The notes under the pieces: model-generated
Told to the model about the DNA's origin: nothing
Databases searched by the model: none
The model's input: the letters and a program-made list of their open reading frames with translations, nothing else
Part shown: one piece after another, positions 11,577 through 22,800 of the stretch
How positions within the stretch are numbered: the stretch's first letter is position 1
Layout of the letters: the number at the start of each line of letters is the position of its first letter
Translations under genes and position numbers: made by a program
Source: Coccinella septempunctata
Taxonomy: Eukaryota; Arthropoda; Insecta; Coleoptera; Coccinellidae
Length of the DNA stretch: 64,000 nt
Reading direction: 5' to 3'
Assembly (NCBI RefSeq): GCF_907165205.1
Contig: NC_058189.1
Location: 40,450,270-40,514,269, forward strand

Positions 11577-12667
11577 TAAGTCTGATCAACAAGGAGAGAT
11601 ACATACATTAAATGTAAGTTGACCAATGATTATGATTTAAGTATGAGCAGTGCATGAATCGTACAATTTAAATGAAAAAAGCAAAATTAATTTATCTGAG
11701 AAGTGCTAGAATATCACAATGAAACGAAAAGATCAAAATTAATCAATAAAATGAGAAGAACAATCATAATATATCTGAGAAGAGCAAGAATAGTATACAT
11801 TACGTTAGTCTTGAAGAGTGCTAAAATTCTTGACCGAATACAACACTTACAGAGACGGACTACCTACAAGTAAGCGATTAGAACGCCCAGAAAAACAGAA
11901 GATACAATTGATAAATTATGAGAGGTGCAAATCGAGAGTAATAAGAGATAACCACTAATCGTTGGTTTCGAGAAAGCTGAAATCTAACATGTAGGTATAT
12001 CGAGCAAGATGAATGAACGTGAGAATGTTTCATGAGAGTTCAAGTAACAATGAGTAGATCATACCAATTGAGTGTGCACGATTACCAGAGCAGGCCTTCC
12101 GTGGAGCCAGGGACTAGAGTGTATCAACGTGTATCATGGTTTACCATTGATCGTTGAATCATAGTTGAGAAGTTCGCATGTGTTCTTAAGGAAAAATACT
12201 AAATCAAGGGTCCACCCTAGAGAACATGAGGATTCATTCATCCGAAACTCGACAACAGTAATAAGTCATAAGTAATTAAGCAGGTAATAGAGTTGGTTGA
12301 GAAATGAAATAACAGATTCAAATAAAAGGAATTAGCATGGGAAGACAGTAAATCAGCATTCATTATCAATGAGAAAGACATGCCAATTTTCATGTGAGAA
12401 GATTTAGAGAGGTCTGAAAATCTATGTAAATTATAAAAATATAAATAAATATATAGTTCTGAGCAGAAAAATGAATGATTTGACTTGATTTGACATATTT
12501 ATTGAGCAGTACTAGTAAGAATTATAAATCTGTTGGAAGATTCTGAAATAATTTACACGTGGCACATTTCATTCATAATGAAAAATGAAAAAAAAACATG
12601 AAAATAGTTGAATCAATCACTTTTAGAAGACTGAGTGTACATTGCCTTTTGAGTAGAACCAGAATTG

Positions 12668-12734
12668 AATGAGAAGACTAGAAAGAGAATTACTTAAATG
12701 AGAAGACTAGAAAGAGAATTACTTAAATGAGAAG
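12668..12734 (+). repeat. 29-bp tandem duplication, 2.3 units
   Basis: Two identical 29-bp units beginning AATGAGAAGACTAGAAAGAG (12668-12696 and 12697-12725) are followed by the first nine bases of a third. It lies inside repeat U1 copy 1 and looks like a local replication-slippage duplication. Confidence 0.8.
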
Positions 12735-13019
12735 TTTTACAGAGACATCGAGATTAATGAGAAGTAAATTCAACAAAGTGAACAAAGAGAATTGAATTCT
12801 ATAGAGTTAACAAAGATAATGAAAAGAAAATGTATAATGTGAAGTTTTTCGGTTCTGAAAAACACTGGAAGTGGGGCTGCTGCTTCGTTCAATTAGCGCA
12901 CTGCAGAATCGGGGTACTATACCTGGCCACCGTAGCTGGTCAGGAGCGTCGACTAGAGAAAGGTAGGAGGGGGGCTTCGCTCAATTTTTAACAAGGGCCT
13001 TATAAAGTTTATCTTTATG

Positions 13020-13110
13020 GATTGTTAGGTCATTACCTCGGAATGCTTTCGTCAATTTCTGGATACATTGCGTTGCTATAGAAATACCGAAATTTTCAGA
13101 AATTCTAGTT
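13020..13110 (+). repeat. dispersed repeat R3, copy 2
   Basis: Shares GGATACATTGCGTTGCTATAG and the following AAATA..GA.ATTTT with the copies at 10800 and 16830. It is short and diverged, with no coding content. Confidence 0.4.
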
Positions 13111-13139
13111 TTCCCGAAAAATTCGTCCTTTTTCATAAT

Positions 13140-13832
13140 ATAACAATAGCAGATACCGTTTAAACTGCATCAAGGATAGTTTGAAATCTAACTAATCAAC
13201 TACATTGACGTGCCCAAAGGAACCTATGATCAAAAAAACTCAATTTTAAGTAACATTTTCTACAGCTTCGAAGATAACATGGATTGCGGATTTTGTTTTT
13301 GTGGCGATAATCTCTTGCCTTATAGAGCATAATCATTGCAAAAGTATCGTCAACAGCAATATTTTTCAAACGTACTGAATTCCTCCTAGATATCTACCCA
13401 GTTATCAACCCTATTGGATAAAGTTGGAATTTTCCTGGAGGAGGGTCAGCCAGAAACTCTCAGGTGAAATCTCATCGAAAAGAAGAGAAAATGGTATCCA
13501 TATTGAGCTGCAATTTAAACGCCTAAGAATGATACTCATTTTATTTTTAGCTTCTTTCAATGTGTAACGCCCAGCAAAACGATAGAAAATTTCAAATAAA
13601 ATAAAGATTTTTTCTCGGATTTTTTTTATCACGAGCCTGCCTCATATGCAAGACACAGCTTCATCACAAAGTATTCCTCGGTACAGTGTAGGTACACTTA
13701 ATCTTCCTCTATTCTTCTTCAAAAAACAAGTAAAGACTAATATAAGAATTGAGTTTTGCATCACCAGCTAAAAATCCAATATTGGCGGAGAAATGTTGAA
13801 TTTCCATATCAACAATCTCGTCCTTGCATTTA
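13140..13832. other. no gene recognised
   Basis: AT-rich sequence between repeat R3 and the Penelope pair. The 73-codon minus ORF at 13411-13632 has no recognisable motif. Confidence 0.5.
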
Positions 13833-13897
13833 ACTATAGAAAAGGGATATTGGCTTCAGGACTGCTAATGGGGTGAATAACACACTCTCTTCAAATT

Positions 13898-13936
13898 GTC
13901 GACGTTTCGATCCTGTTTGGGATCTTCTTCAGGACT
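13898..13936 (-). ncRNA. hammerhead ribozyme motif of minus Penelope copy
   Basis: On the minus strand: CTGAAGA (13926-13932), stem II GATCC/GGATC with loop CAAACA, GAAAC (13904-13908) and GTC (13901-13903). All conserved core bases of a hammerhead (CUGANGA, GAAA, UH) are present. The stem III sequence ACGT is minimal and self-complementary, so cleavage would probably require two copies pairing, as has been described for Penelope-associated motifs. The flanking stem I is weak. Activity is inference. Confidence 0.65.
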
Positions 13937-14251
13937 AAAAAAGTTTATTAAAATATCAGACAAATGAACAATTTGGTCACAATAACACAACACAACATTA
14001 CATAAAGTTCCCTGAGAAAAAACTAACATTCAGGTGGAAATTTCATATACAACTTACCAATTTGGTCGAATGTATTACGATGTGGTAGAATTTGTTAAAT
14101 TTAATCGGAATTGTGCGTATAATTTCGTCAGATCTATAAAATTTATTATGATCCGTGTGTGGTCTTAGCTCGGCTAATATGGTACTGATCGACGGTGTCT
14201 TGTTTTTCTCCCAAACATGTTACGGTGCGATTCCCACGACGCGACGTAGAT

Positions 14252-15025
14252 TTATTTTTTATTAATTTCTCTCATTAAGTTATTATAAATTATGCTCGAC
14301 TTTTGAGTATCTGTTCGGATATTAACTGTGTCACGTATAAAAATGTGTATCATTTCACTAATGCATCTTTTGTGGTAGTTGCTTTCTTTATCCAAGATTT
14401 TTACATCATTAAAGTCAAAATTGTGATTTTTTTGGAAGTGGTGTAAAGCCAGCGCGGTTTTTTCGTTTTTGTCTCTATTATTTTCTTTACAATCATATGT
14501 ATGCTGACGTATACGATTTTTCAGGTATTGTCTGGTCATGCCGACATACGATAGGTTGCAATCTTTACATGGAATTTGATACACTAAATTAGAGGTCATT
14601 AGTTTTGGATGAGAATCTTTCAATTTGGTGTATATTATCTCAAGTTTTGTTAGAGGATAGAAAGCAAGTTTGATGTTAGTTGAGTGATTTTTCACCAAAA
14701 TTTCAATCTTTTCTGATAATCCCTCAATGTATGGAAATTTATAATAGATTTCATTATGGTTATCATTAGGCTGTTCCGTGTTCCGTATAGTGGTTTTAAC
14801 AAATTTGTTTTTATAGAGATGTATAATCTTGTTCACTAAATTTCTGGGGTAATTGTTAATTTTTAAGATATTTTTTATTTTAGTCTCATTAGCTGACCAA
14901 AATTCTTTACTACTGAGACTGTAACATCTGAACAACATATTCCTGACCGTGTTAATCTTATGTATTTGTGGATGGTGTGAAAGGTAATTGAGTTGTTTAA
15001 ATTCCCCTACATATAACTTATCCAA
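14252..15025 (-). pseudogene. Penelope-like GIY-YIG endonuclease, truncated copy
   Basis: An open frame of 257 codons covering the linker and endonuclease end of a Penelope-like protein. The GIY-YIG nuclease region is near residues 147-175: VYQIPC, then a Cys-x2-Cys (CKDC), then SYVGMTRQYLKNRIRQH, with the nuclease's Tyr and Arg. A region with HHF and a C-terminal segment FNDVKILDKE follow. The reverse transcriptase is missing because of 5' truncation. The reading frame is uninterrupted, and the ATG is probably fortuitous because upstream homology (YLSHHPQIHK) begins only about 10 codons in. This copy keeps 11 bp that are deleted in the plus copy. Confidence 0.8.
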
Positions 15026-15074
15026 TTATATCCACCAAATTTTATCTCCTTAGACTACAACTTTTGACTATAAT

Positions 15075-16375
15075 GTGAAGAATTCACTTGAGCTTGTTGA
15101 ACTAGTAAAAACAGTGCAGTTACCCCCAAACTATGTTTTAGTGTCTTTGGACGTAGTCTCGTTGTTTACCAATATACCGAAGCAGTTAGTTTTACACATC
15201 ATAAAGGAAAATTGGTCTTATATATCAGCCTATACAGAATTAAGTAGAACTATGTTATGTAGGATTATAGAGTTCATTTTTGATTCCAGTTACTTTACGA
15301 TTAATGGACGAATATACCTACAGATTGAGGGCACGGCGATGGGTAATCCAGCGAGTTCTACCATAGCCAACATGGTGATGCACTATGTCATTTGCAAATG
15401 TGTTAAAAAACTTACATTTATAATACCAATTTTAAAGTTATATGTGGATGATGGCTGTTCCTTATGATAAAGTCGATGAACTTATCAATACATTCAATTC
15501 TTTCCATAAACGAATTCAGTTCACTTTAAAAAAGGAAACACAAAATAGAATTTCATTTTTAGATGTCCAACTTATCAGACAAACCGATGGATCAATCGCA
15601 ACCAATTGGTATAACAAACCAACTTCTTCAAACCGGGTTCTCAATTACCTTTCACACCATCCACAAATACATAAGATTAATACGGTTGTTCAGATGTTAC
15701 AGTCTCAGTAGTAAAGAATTTTGGTCAGCTAATGAGACTAAAATAAAAAATATCTTAAAAATTAACAATTACCCCAGAAATTTAGTGAACAAGATTATAC
15801 ATCTCTATAAAAACAAATTTGTTAAAACCACTATACGGAACACGGAACAGCCTAATGATAACCATAATGAAATCTATTATAAATTTCCATACATTGAGGG
15901 ATTATCAGAAAAGATTGAAATTTTGGTGAAAAATCACTCAACTAACATCAAACTTGCTTTCTATCCTCTAACAAAACTTGAGATAATATACACCAAATTG
16001 AAAGATTCTCATCCAAAACTAATGACCTCTAATTTAGTGTATCAAATTCCATGTAAAGATTGCAACCTATCGTATGTCGGCATGACCAGACAATACCTGA
16101 AAAATCGTATACGTCAGCATACATATGATTGTAAAGAAAATAATAGAGACAAAAACGAAAAAAAAAAAACCGCGCTGGCTTTACACCACTTCCAAGAAAA
16201 TCACAATTTTGACTTTAATGATGTAAAAATCTTGGATAAAGAAAGCAACTACCACAAAAGATGCATTAGTGAAATGATACACATTTTTATACGTGACACA
16301 GTTAATATCCGAACAGATACTCAAAAGTTGAGCATAATTTATAATAACTTAATGAGAGAAATTCATAAAAAATAA
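15075..16375 (+). pseudogene. Penelope-like reverse transcriptase-endonuclease, broken
   Basis: Penelope-type reverse transcriptase plus GIY-YIG nuclease. Visible motifs are VSLDVVSLFTNIP (catalytic Asp, about 15145), GTAMGNPASSTIANMVM (about 15335) and LYVDD (about 15438). The frame shifts just after YVDD (stop at 15465-15467), continues as ISFLDVQLIRQTDGSIATNW and YLSHHPQIHK, then shifts again at about 15690, where 11 bp present in the minus copy are missing. The remaining frame to 16375 holds the GIY-YIG domain (YQIPC...SYVGMTRQ). A run of A near 16150 is 6 bp longer than in the minus copy, adding two Lys. The RT N-terminus is absent. Two frameshifts make it inactive. Confidence 0.85.
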
Positions 16376-16690
16376 ATCTACGTCGCGTCGTGAGAGTCGC
16401 ACCGTAACATGTTTGGGAGAAAAACAAGACACCGTCGATCAGTACCATATTAGCCGAGCTAAGACCACACACGGTTCATAATAAATTTTATAGATCTGAC
16501 GAAATTATACGCACAATTCCGATTAAATTTAACAAATTCTACCACATCGTAATACATTCGACCAAATTGGTAAGTTGTATATGAAATTTCCACCTGAATG
16601 TTAGTTTTTTCTCAGGGAACTGTATGTAATGTTGTGTTGTGTTATTGTGACCAAATTGTTCATTTGTCTGATATTTTAATAAACTTTTTT

Positions 16691-16730
16691 AGTCCTGAAG
16701 AAGATCCCAAACAGGATCGAAACGTCGACA
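16691..16730 (+). ncRNA. hammerhead ribozyme motif of plus Penelope copy
   Basis: Mirror image of the motif at 13.9 kb: CTGAAGA (16695-16701), stem II GATCC/GGATC, GAAAC (16719-16723), GTC (16724-16726). The core is complete. Being identical in both inverted copies, it was either copied recently or homogenised. Activity would probably need dimer formation, because stem III is only ACGT. Confidence 0.65.
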
Positions 16731-16829
16731 ATTTGAAGAGAGTGTGTTATTCACCCCATTAGCAGTCCTGAAGCCAATATCCCTTTTCTATAGAAATGTT
16801 GAAGCTAAAATTACCAGAAGAGATGATTT

Positions 16830-16925
16830 AATAAAATGGCGATATTTCCATAGCAACGCATTGTATCCGAAAAATGGCAAAGATGTCTCGAAGCGTTGTC
16901 CTTAAAATCAATCCAGAATCGAAAC
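16830..16925 (-). repeat. dispersed repeat R3, copy 3
   Basis: On the minus strand it reads AAGGACAAC, then TTTTTCGGATACAATGCG, then TTGCTATGGAAATATCGCC and ATTTTATTAAATC. This is the best preserved of the three R3 copies in the window (others at 10800 and 13020). No class assigned. Confidence 0.5.
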
Positions 16926-17139
16926 AAACTTTGTAAAGACCTCTAATATTCCAGAATTCTTCGCGAAAAAATGAAAATATTTAACTGTCTCACATTCACA
17001 CCCTGTACAGCAAGAAGGGATTGAAAGAAAATTACCCTTGTCCAATGTAGGCGATAGATGAGGTTTTTTTGCTTCTCGGGGTGAAATCCAACATCTTCAA
17101 TGTGATATTGAAGTGATAGCTATTCAAACTTGGGCATCA

Positions 17140-17580
17140 TCATTGCTGTATCCCGTTGCCGGGAATGAATCTACAAAAAGATCAAAAAAGGAAAAAAAAA
17201 GAAAGAGAAAAAAAAGAAAAGAAAAAAAGTGCGAACAGACTTATAATTTTTCAGGGCTAATGGCGACTGTGTGCTCTCCTGTGACTGAAGAGACCCAACT
17301 GTGACCTACAGATCCTACCACATTCCGGGCATGGATAGTCGCTGTATCCTTTTCGAGTGTCCTTTATAACTGTGTACCAAAGACCTCCACTGAGACCTGT
17401 CCAACGCTAGTTGTTCCCAGTTATGATTGGCATTAACTGATTTTAGGGATTGATGTAGTGTATCCTTAAACCGCTTGTACTGGCCTCCTGATTTCCGGGC
17501 TCCCTCAGTGAATTCGCCATATAGCGAATCGCTGAGTCGGGCCCTCGTTACTTCAGTCTCAATTGTTGGGCAATTTTTTA
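17140..17580 (-). pseudogene. 5'-truncated LINE copy, RT C-terminus and zinc finger
   Basis: The minus strand encodes the C-terminus of the same LINE family as 38160-39872: GGQYKRFKDTLHQSLKSVN and NHNWEQLALDRSQWRSL, then, in another frame, a C2H2 finger (CPEC...HRRAH). It starts at about 17580 and lacks an internal stretch of about 50 bp present at 39430-39480. The 3' part keeps a purine-rich run (17170-17230), the terminal hairpin CCCGTTGCCGGG at about 17153-17164, and a short ATG-repeat tail. The apparent Lys-rich plus-strand ORF here is only the complement of the T-rich 3' UTR. Confidence 0.75.
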
Positions 17581-17745
17581 GTTGTCCCACTTTATTTGCT
17601 GCTAGTTTAGTTCGTTTGTTAGAAAATATTTCATGTGATCGAAAACTTCGTGTTTCTGATAATGACGAATGCAGTAGTTTCAAAACTTCAAATAATGGAC
17701 TTGTTTTCATTCGAGTAATCAACAATAATAATAATTCTAATAAAT

Positions 17746-17970
17746 TTAATCCTAAATATCTCCGAATAAAATTGGATTCTTCGTTGAATTTGAAAGTTCA
17801 TTTGAGAAGTCTCTGTTATCAAGATCGGGGAATAATACGTTTCATAAATTAGCTGGCTTTAAATGGGATCCAGATATCATCACACATCCTACAGCTGCTA
17901 TGGCTCTACGATATTCTGTTGCTGAGGACTGTTATTCTGTTTGGTACAACAGTGCCCACGTCAATGAAAT
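17746..17970 (+). pseudogene. LINE reverse transcriptase fragment, thumb region
   Basis: In shifting frames this encodes FNPKYLRIKLDSSLNLKVHL, then KLAGFKW, then AMALRYSVAEDCYSVWYNSAH. The same segment occurs at 33300-33520, so both derive from one LINE family. At least two frameshifts are visible. The 3' portion is missing. Confidence 0.65.
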
Positions 17971-17979
17971 CTCCCGCTG

Positions 17980-19779
17980 AATCGGAATCTGCAATAAAAA
18001 AGATGAGTTTGCATTCGAAATTGGGCCTCATATCTCGTATAAGGCCCTTTTGGGCCCAAATCTGATTGGCCCATTCGATTCCTCGGGTGAAATTACTAAA
18101 GACCCCAGTATTCGAATTAAGATTTTTCACCTGTTCGTGAAATAAATTGTTCTGATTATTGATAATTTGTTTGGATTTTTTTTTATTTATCGTTTCAACT
18201 TACCTACCTACCTTTAAAATTGTTTTTGATCAACATGACTCAATTATTTTGTCTGTTGTCGTACTCAGGAACCAGTTCTTGCAAGTTTCAGTTCAATCTG
18301 TTTTTTGTTTTGTTATTCTTCCGTTATCACATAATATAATTTCTTCCAACGGTTTTTCTTCGTTTGAACTAGAATGTTATTCGGATTCTTCGGGAATTTT
18401 AAATTTTGAGATTGTTTGTTTGAGAATAACAAACATGTATTGCCGAAATATTTCACCTGAAAAATTGCAGAATAAGGTTCCGATAAATCGTCACTTGAAG
18501 ATATCATTCTTTTCCTAAGAAATATTTTGTTTTTAAAATGATTTGTTATAATTTCATCTAAAGACGCCGGTACTGGTTTAGGGAATAGGAAGATCGTCAA
18601 GTTGATGAATTTTGTTATTGAATTTCAAGTGACTCGATGAAATGATGTTGTCAAAGATACCATCAACACCAAATGTAAGTGTCAATGAGAATTAAAATTG
18701 TAAACGAATATTCGTTGAAAGAAGGTCACTGTTTTCTGCTCTCCGCCCATAAATCAGTGAATTTCACCGATTTACACGACTTTTGTAATCCGACAAACAC
18801 TCCACATCCGTGTATTTACATTAGCACGAAAAATCGACCGATTCTCACCATCGTCACTCTATGTCCATTCCCGATTGGAAGATATGACATCAAACTGCCT
18901 ATGTAAACAAATCTTATTTACCCCGTTAATCAACTGATTACAAATCACAGCTCGGTGATCTGCACTTCGGCGTGGAACGGGGAATAGATCTACAAATTGA
19001 TACAAAATTAAACTCTACTGCTCATAATGGTTATAACGAAGTTGGCAGGATTAAAAGTCGGCGTTAACATTTCACGCGACGATTGGATTCATGCCCCGGG
19101 ACAATACAGATTTCTCCCTCGCGCCAGGTCGATAGATCGCTGGGGTGGCCGAACTTTCCGCTTCCATAACTCCGCTAACAATCCGAAGATTAGAAGGGAA
19201 CGGATTCGGAATTATTCGAACGCCGGTATTATACAACAGAGCGTGAAGGTCGGAGGTGTTGTACCTATCGTTTGATTTATCGATTCTGCGAGATGGAGAA
19301 TTAGATCCGTGTTCATCTTAAATGGGTGGAAGATGTAAGTTGCTGGAGGGACACAAATATGCTCACAATGCTACTTTGTTCCTTCAGGAGCATTTATCGA
19401 AAAACAGTTATAGTAATACGTAATTTTTCGAGTGTTTAACTGAAAGGTGAATGAAATTCTCAAGCTCGACAAAACTACTTGAAATGTGATGAATATGAAC
19501 CGCCTGCATCCTAAATCTTCGATGAAAAAGTTATAGGTACCTCGAAGGAACGGAGGCACGGAAAAAGTAATAAGGATATTGAGTAGTGATGACTCATCTT
19601 GGGCATAGTAGCTGATAGTGAAATCAGAAATAAAGGGTCTTCCTATTTAGTGATACAAAGAGAGCCTTGGGAAAGCTTAGAACATTCGAAATATGAACAT
19701 TAGAATCGGGGTTGTTCAGAATTTGTGGAAATTAATGCAATGGACTCTTATCAGATAATTGAGTTGGATATGGTAGTGT
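17980..19779. other. no gene recognised, includes GC-richer block
   Basis: No family motif was seen in ORFs of up to 119 codons, which overlap on both strands in AT-rich sequence. The block 18930-19270 is richer in GC and contains an open frame (19027-19275, 82 codons) without recognisable domain. It is an unexplained candidate for conserved non-coding or exonic DNA. Confidence 0.4.
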
Positions 19780-21325
19780 AAAATCATTTATTGTATACCG
19801 TTCACACTCATAACACGAAGAAGTCAACCCGTATGAAGCTAGTACAGTAATAAATACAAATTTTGACAACATCTATGAACTCAGAGTGACATTATTCAAC
19901 TAAAAACAGAGGTAATCTAGAATAGGTCAAATGAGAAGTCGCTTGAAGTCAGACTCAGACATTGAGAGAGTTCGACAATTTCAATATTAACTCAACGTTT
20001 ATATGTATAGAAAAATCAATGAAAATTGATTGAGAGAGCCTCTTTATTCTGCGAGAAAAACAGAAAAGCTGAGTTGTAATAATTATATATGTTTAAGTCT
20101 GGTCATCAATGGGATCAATATATTAAATATGAGTAGAGCAATAATATTATAATTAATATAAACAACGTTGGTCATGAAGAATGCCAAATTCATCAATACA
20201 ACAATGACAGAGGCGAACTGTTCACTTAAGTGAACACGATTGAAACGTTGAAAATGAAAATAATAAACGTTAAAAATGAAAATAATAATGAGGGAAACCA
20301 CTAATCGTTGGTTTCGAAAAGAGCAGAAGGCTTGAGATCCAATCTGTATGTTGAGCAAGATTAATGAATATGAGAATATATCTATGAGAATACCAAGTAA
20401 AATGAGGAGATCATACCAATTAGGAGAGTACACAATTACCAGAGCAGACCTTCCAGGATGGAGCCAGGACGAGAGACTGCCAACCATTTTCATGGCTTAC
20501 CACTGGCTGTTGAACCATATTAGAGAAATTCACGTCGTGTTCTGAATGAAATCGAATAAATCCAGGGTCCATCCTGAAGAACATGAGAATTCATCCATCT
20601 GAAACTCTATAACAGTAATTAGTAATATGTAAGTGAAATAGTAAAAAAACAGAGCTAAGCTGAGAAATGAGATAACTGATTCAAATTAATTAGATGAGCA
20701 GTGGAAGATAATGAATCAGCATTCATTATAAATGAGTAAGACATGATAAAATTCAATTATGGTGCAACATAACCATATCAATGTGAGAAAATCTAGAGGT
20801 CTGAGCACCTATGTTAACTGTAAAATATAATAAAATACATATATATGAGGGGGCACAATAATTAGTTGACTCAAGTGGACTTATCAATTGATCAGTACTT
20901 GTGAGAATTTTAAATCTGTTTGAAGATTCTTAATAATCCTGTACGTACAATCATTTCGTACAGAATGAAAGCATGACAAAAAAAACATGAAAATGAAGTA
21001 ATTAATTTTAGTAGTGGAATTAATGTCTTTGAATTAAATATCAATAATTGTCTGCATGCCGTTAACTTATTTATTGAAGTAATTAATAATTTCGAAAAGA
21101 CTGAGAGTACATTAGCAACAAAATTGAACAGGAAGACTCAAAAGAGAATGACTTAAATGAGATGAACTAATAAAGAATCATTACAATGATCGAACGTAAA
21201 TCTCTGACAGCTCCAGTGTGGGGCTTCTGCGTCGGTCAATTAGTTATTGTCCCATTGATATTTGGGAACCAGTCAGTAACGTAGACAAGAGCAAGGTTGA
21301 AGGGGAAATCGCTTAATTTTTAATA
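19780..21325. repeat. unknown dispersed repeat U1, copy 2
   Basis: Same orientation as copy 1 (11050-12990), sharing many blocks such as CGTTCACACTCATAA, AGAGAGCCTC.TTATTC, CCACTAATCGTTGGTTTCG and GGGGCTTCTGCGTCGGTCAA. It lacks the MITE found in copy 1. A 136-codon hydrophobic minus ORF at 20083-20493 lies across the repeat but is not conserved in copy 1, so I do not treat it as a gene. Confidence 0.6.
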
Positions 21326-21329
21326 CAAT

Positions 21330-22499
21330 AGATCATGATCTAGTAGGAATGCTTATTACTCCACCAGAATTATGGAGAGTAGAAGGACAATGTAACAAGC
21401 ATAACTGAAGAAAATACTTGAAGATCGTATTAGTGAACATCCACACTCTGTATTTCAAAAGTTTGAAAGACTAAGACTTATCGGAACTAATTATCTTTCT
21501 CTCTTTCGAAGTCGGCTGAGCTATGGAGTCACAAATACTGAATGGTATAAGAAGAATATAAACACCTCTAAAATTTGTGGGAAATGGCATGATCAGCAGA
21601 AATTTATTTCCCACATCCTATATGTTTGTAGAGTCCATGCTCCAATAGGGTGTATAGGGAAACCAATTCCGACTTCTGTACTTCCACCCGAGAAAAGTTC
21701 GTGATATAGATAGACAATGAACCATTACTGCCTTGATGTATTTAATTCTAAATAATTTAAAAAAATTTTAGTGAAATAAAGCTCGCATATTGTGGAATGG
21801 TGCTTGTACAAAGGGTCGACAGATCCTTGAAGACAGATAATATATTTTTATTAGACAAAGAGCTCAAAATTTGTTTGTCGTCTAGTTTCTTTCCCTGCTG
21901 AAAATAAAGTTGTGATCAGAGAAGAACAAAGAAGGATTAAATAAAAAGAGTTAATATTAAAACTCTATACGTAGTTTGGATGGCAGTTTTGAATACACGA
22001 TGTTTAGGAGAAAAGAGGACCATCTGTGAGAAATTATTTCGTCAGTCAGAACCCTGGCTAGGGTATTGGCATAGCGAATGTGGAACGCAGTATTACTTTG
22101 GTCAATTCAAGTCATCTGGTCCCATAAACTGTTTTACCTTGTTCACACTAGGGGAGTAGTTCAGTCGAGTAAACTAGTCTGAAACTAATCTGAACAAGGT
22201 TGAAGGGCCTTTTGCTGCTCATCGTTTCTGCTAGGGACGCTTTAAGGGCGAGAAGTTGAAACTAAAATGTGCGAGAGGTTTTTTGGTGACTATCAAAACA
22301 ACTTGGAGTCTCATACTGCTAAGAAAGCGCTCCCTCTCTCATCAAAACGTTTTTCCCCTCACACAGGTGGAAAAATATCGCAGAGGATACAAGGAACAAC
22401 TAGGTACACTTCGATTCAATTTATCTGTAATTAGGCCTTTTTAAGCTTTTTTATTCTGGGTTTATGAATAATAATAATAATAAGGGAACTTTGTACGAG
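21330..22499. other. no gene recognised
   Basis: Mixed sequence with short ORFs. An (AAT)n run at about 22468-22484 may mark the 3' tail of an unrecognised LINE on the plus strand. Nothing else stands out. Confidence 0.4.
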
Positions 22500-22800
22500 T
22501 AGGGCTATTGAACAACTAAGCTAACATCCGAAAACCAGTACATCCAACTTGATATCGGGAAGATCAACTGCGGCTGCACTGAATGTCCTCTTTGAGAATG
22601 CATATGATGCTGTCGATAGTGGAAAAAAAACCTCTGCATGTTTGCTGACCTGAAGAAGACCTTTGACACCGTTTGCCACAGAAAACTGCTGGACAAGCTT
22701 CAGAAATTAGAAATAAGGGGCGAGGCAGTCAAGTTGATAGTAACTTGTCGGATAGGATACAGCAGACGAAGATCAATGCTGTGAGTAGTGAGGCAGTGAT
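22500..22800 (+). pseudogene. LINE reverse transcriptase fragment (family L4)
   Basis: Frameshifted reverse transcriptase with STAAALNVLFENAYDAVDSG, then FADLKKTFDTVCHRKLLDKL (catalytic Asp of motif A) and SDRIQQTKIN. It continues after an inserted segment (22799-23512) as VPQGTVPGPILLIYT at 23513-23563. This is a jockey/CR1-type palm. The same stretch is found inverted at 24231-24570. Stops and frameshifts prevent function. Confidence 0.7.

Larger units (their letters stand above)
11050..12990. repeat. unknown dispersed repeat U1, copy 1
   Basis: Collinear similarity links this ~1.9-kb stretch to 19780-21325 in the same orientation. Examples are ACCACTAATCGTTGGTTTCG, ATCATACCAATT...TTACCAGAGCAG.CCTTCC and GGGTCCA.CCT..AGAACATGA. 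The copies are diverged, with indels. I saw no open reading frame longer than about 65 codons, no long terminal repeats and no inverted ends, so the class is open. Copy 1 contains the 160-bp MITE at 11417-11576 and a short tandem duplication at 12668, both absent from copy 2. Confidence 0.6.
13833..16791. mobile_element. two Penelope-like elements head to head
   Basis: A large inverted repeat. The left arm (13833 to about 15000) is a 5'-truncated minus-strand copy. The right arm (about 15640 to 16791) is the 3' half of a plus-strand copy that also has reverse transcriptase sequence between the arms. Both copies end with the same terminal sequence, which contains a hammerhead motif, followed by CCCCATTAGCAG and CTATAG at the outermost edges. 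Penelope elements encode a reverse transcriptase joined to a GIY-YIG endonuclease and are known for truncated, often inverted, partner copies and for hammerhead motifs in their terminal repeats. All three traits are seen here. Coding frames are broken in the plus copy. Confidence 0.85.

Noticed and set aside
17113..17304. Lys-rich plus-strand ORF resembling a nuclear protein
   Set aside because: It is the complement of the T-rich 3' untranslated run of the truncated LINE on the minus strand.
20083..20493. 136-codon hydrophobic ORF that looks like a membrane protein
   Set aside because: It lies across repeat U1, is not conserved in the other copy, and its composition follows from AT-rich sequence.
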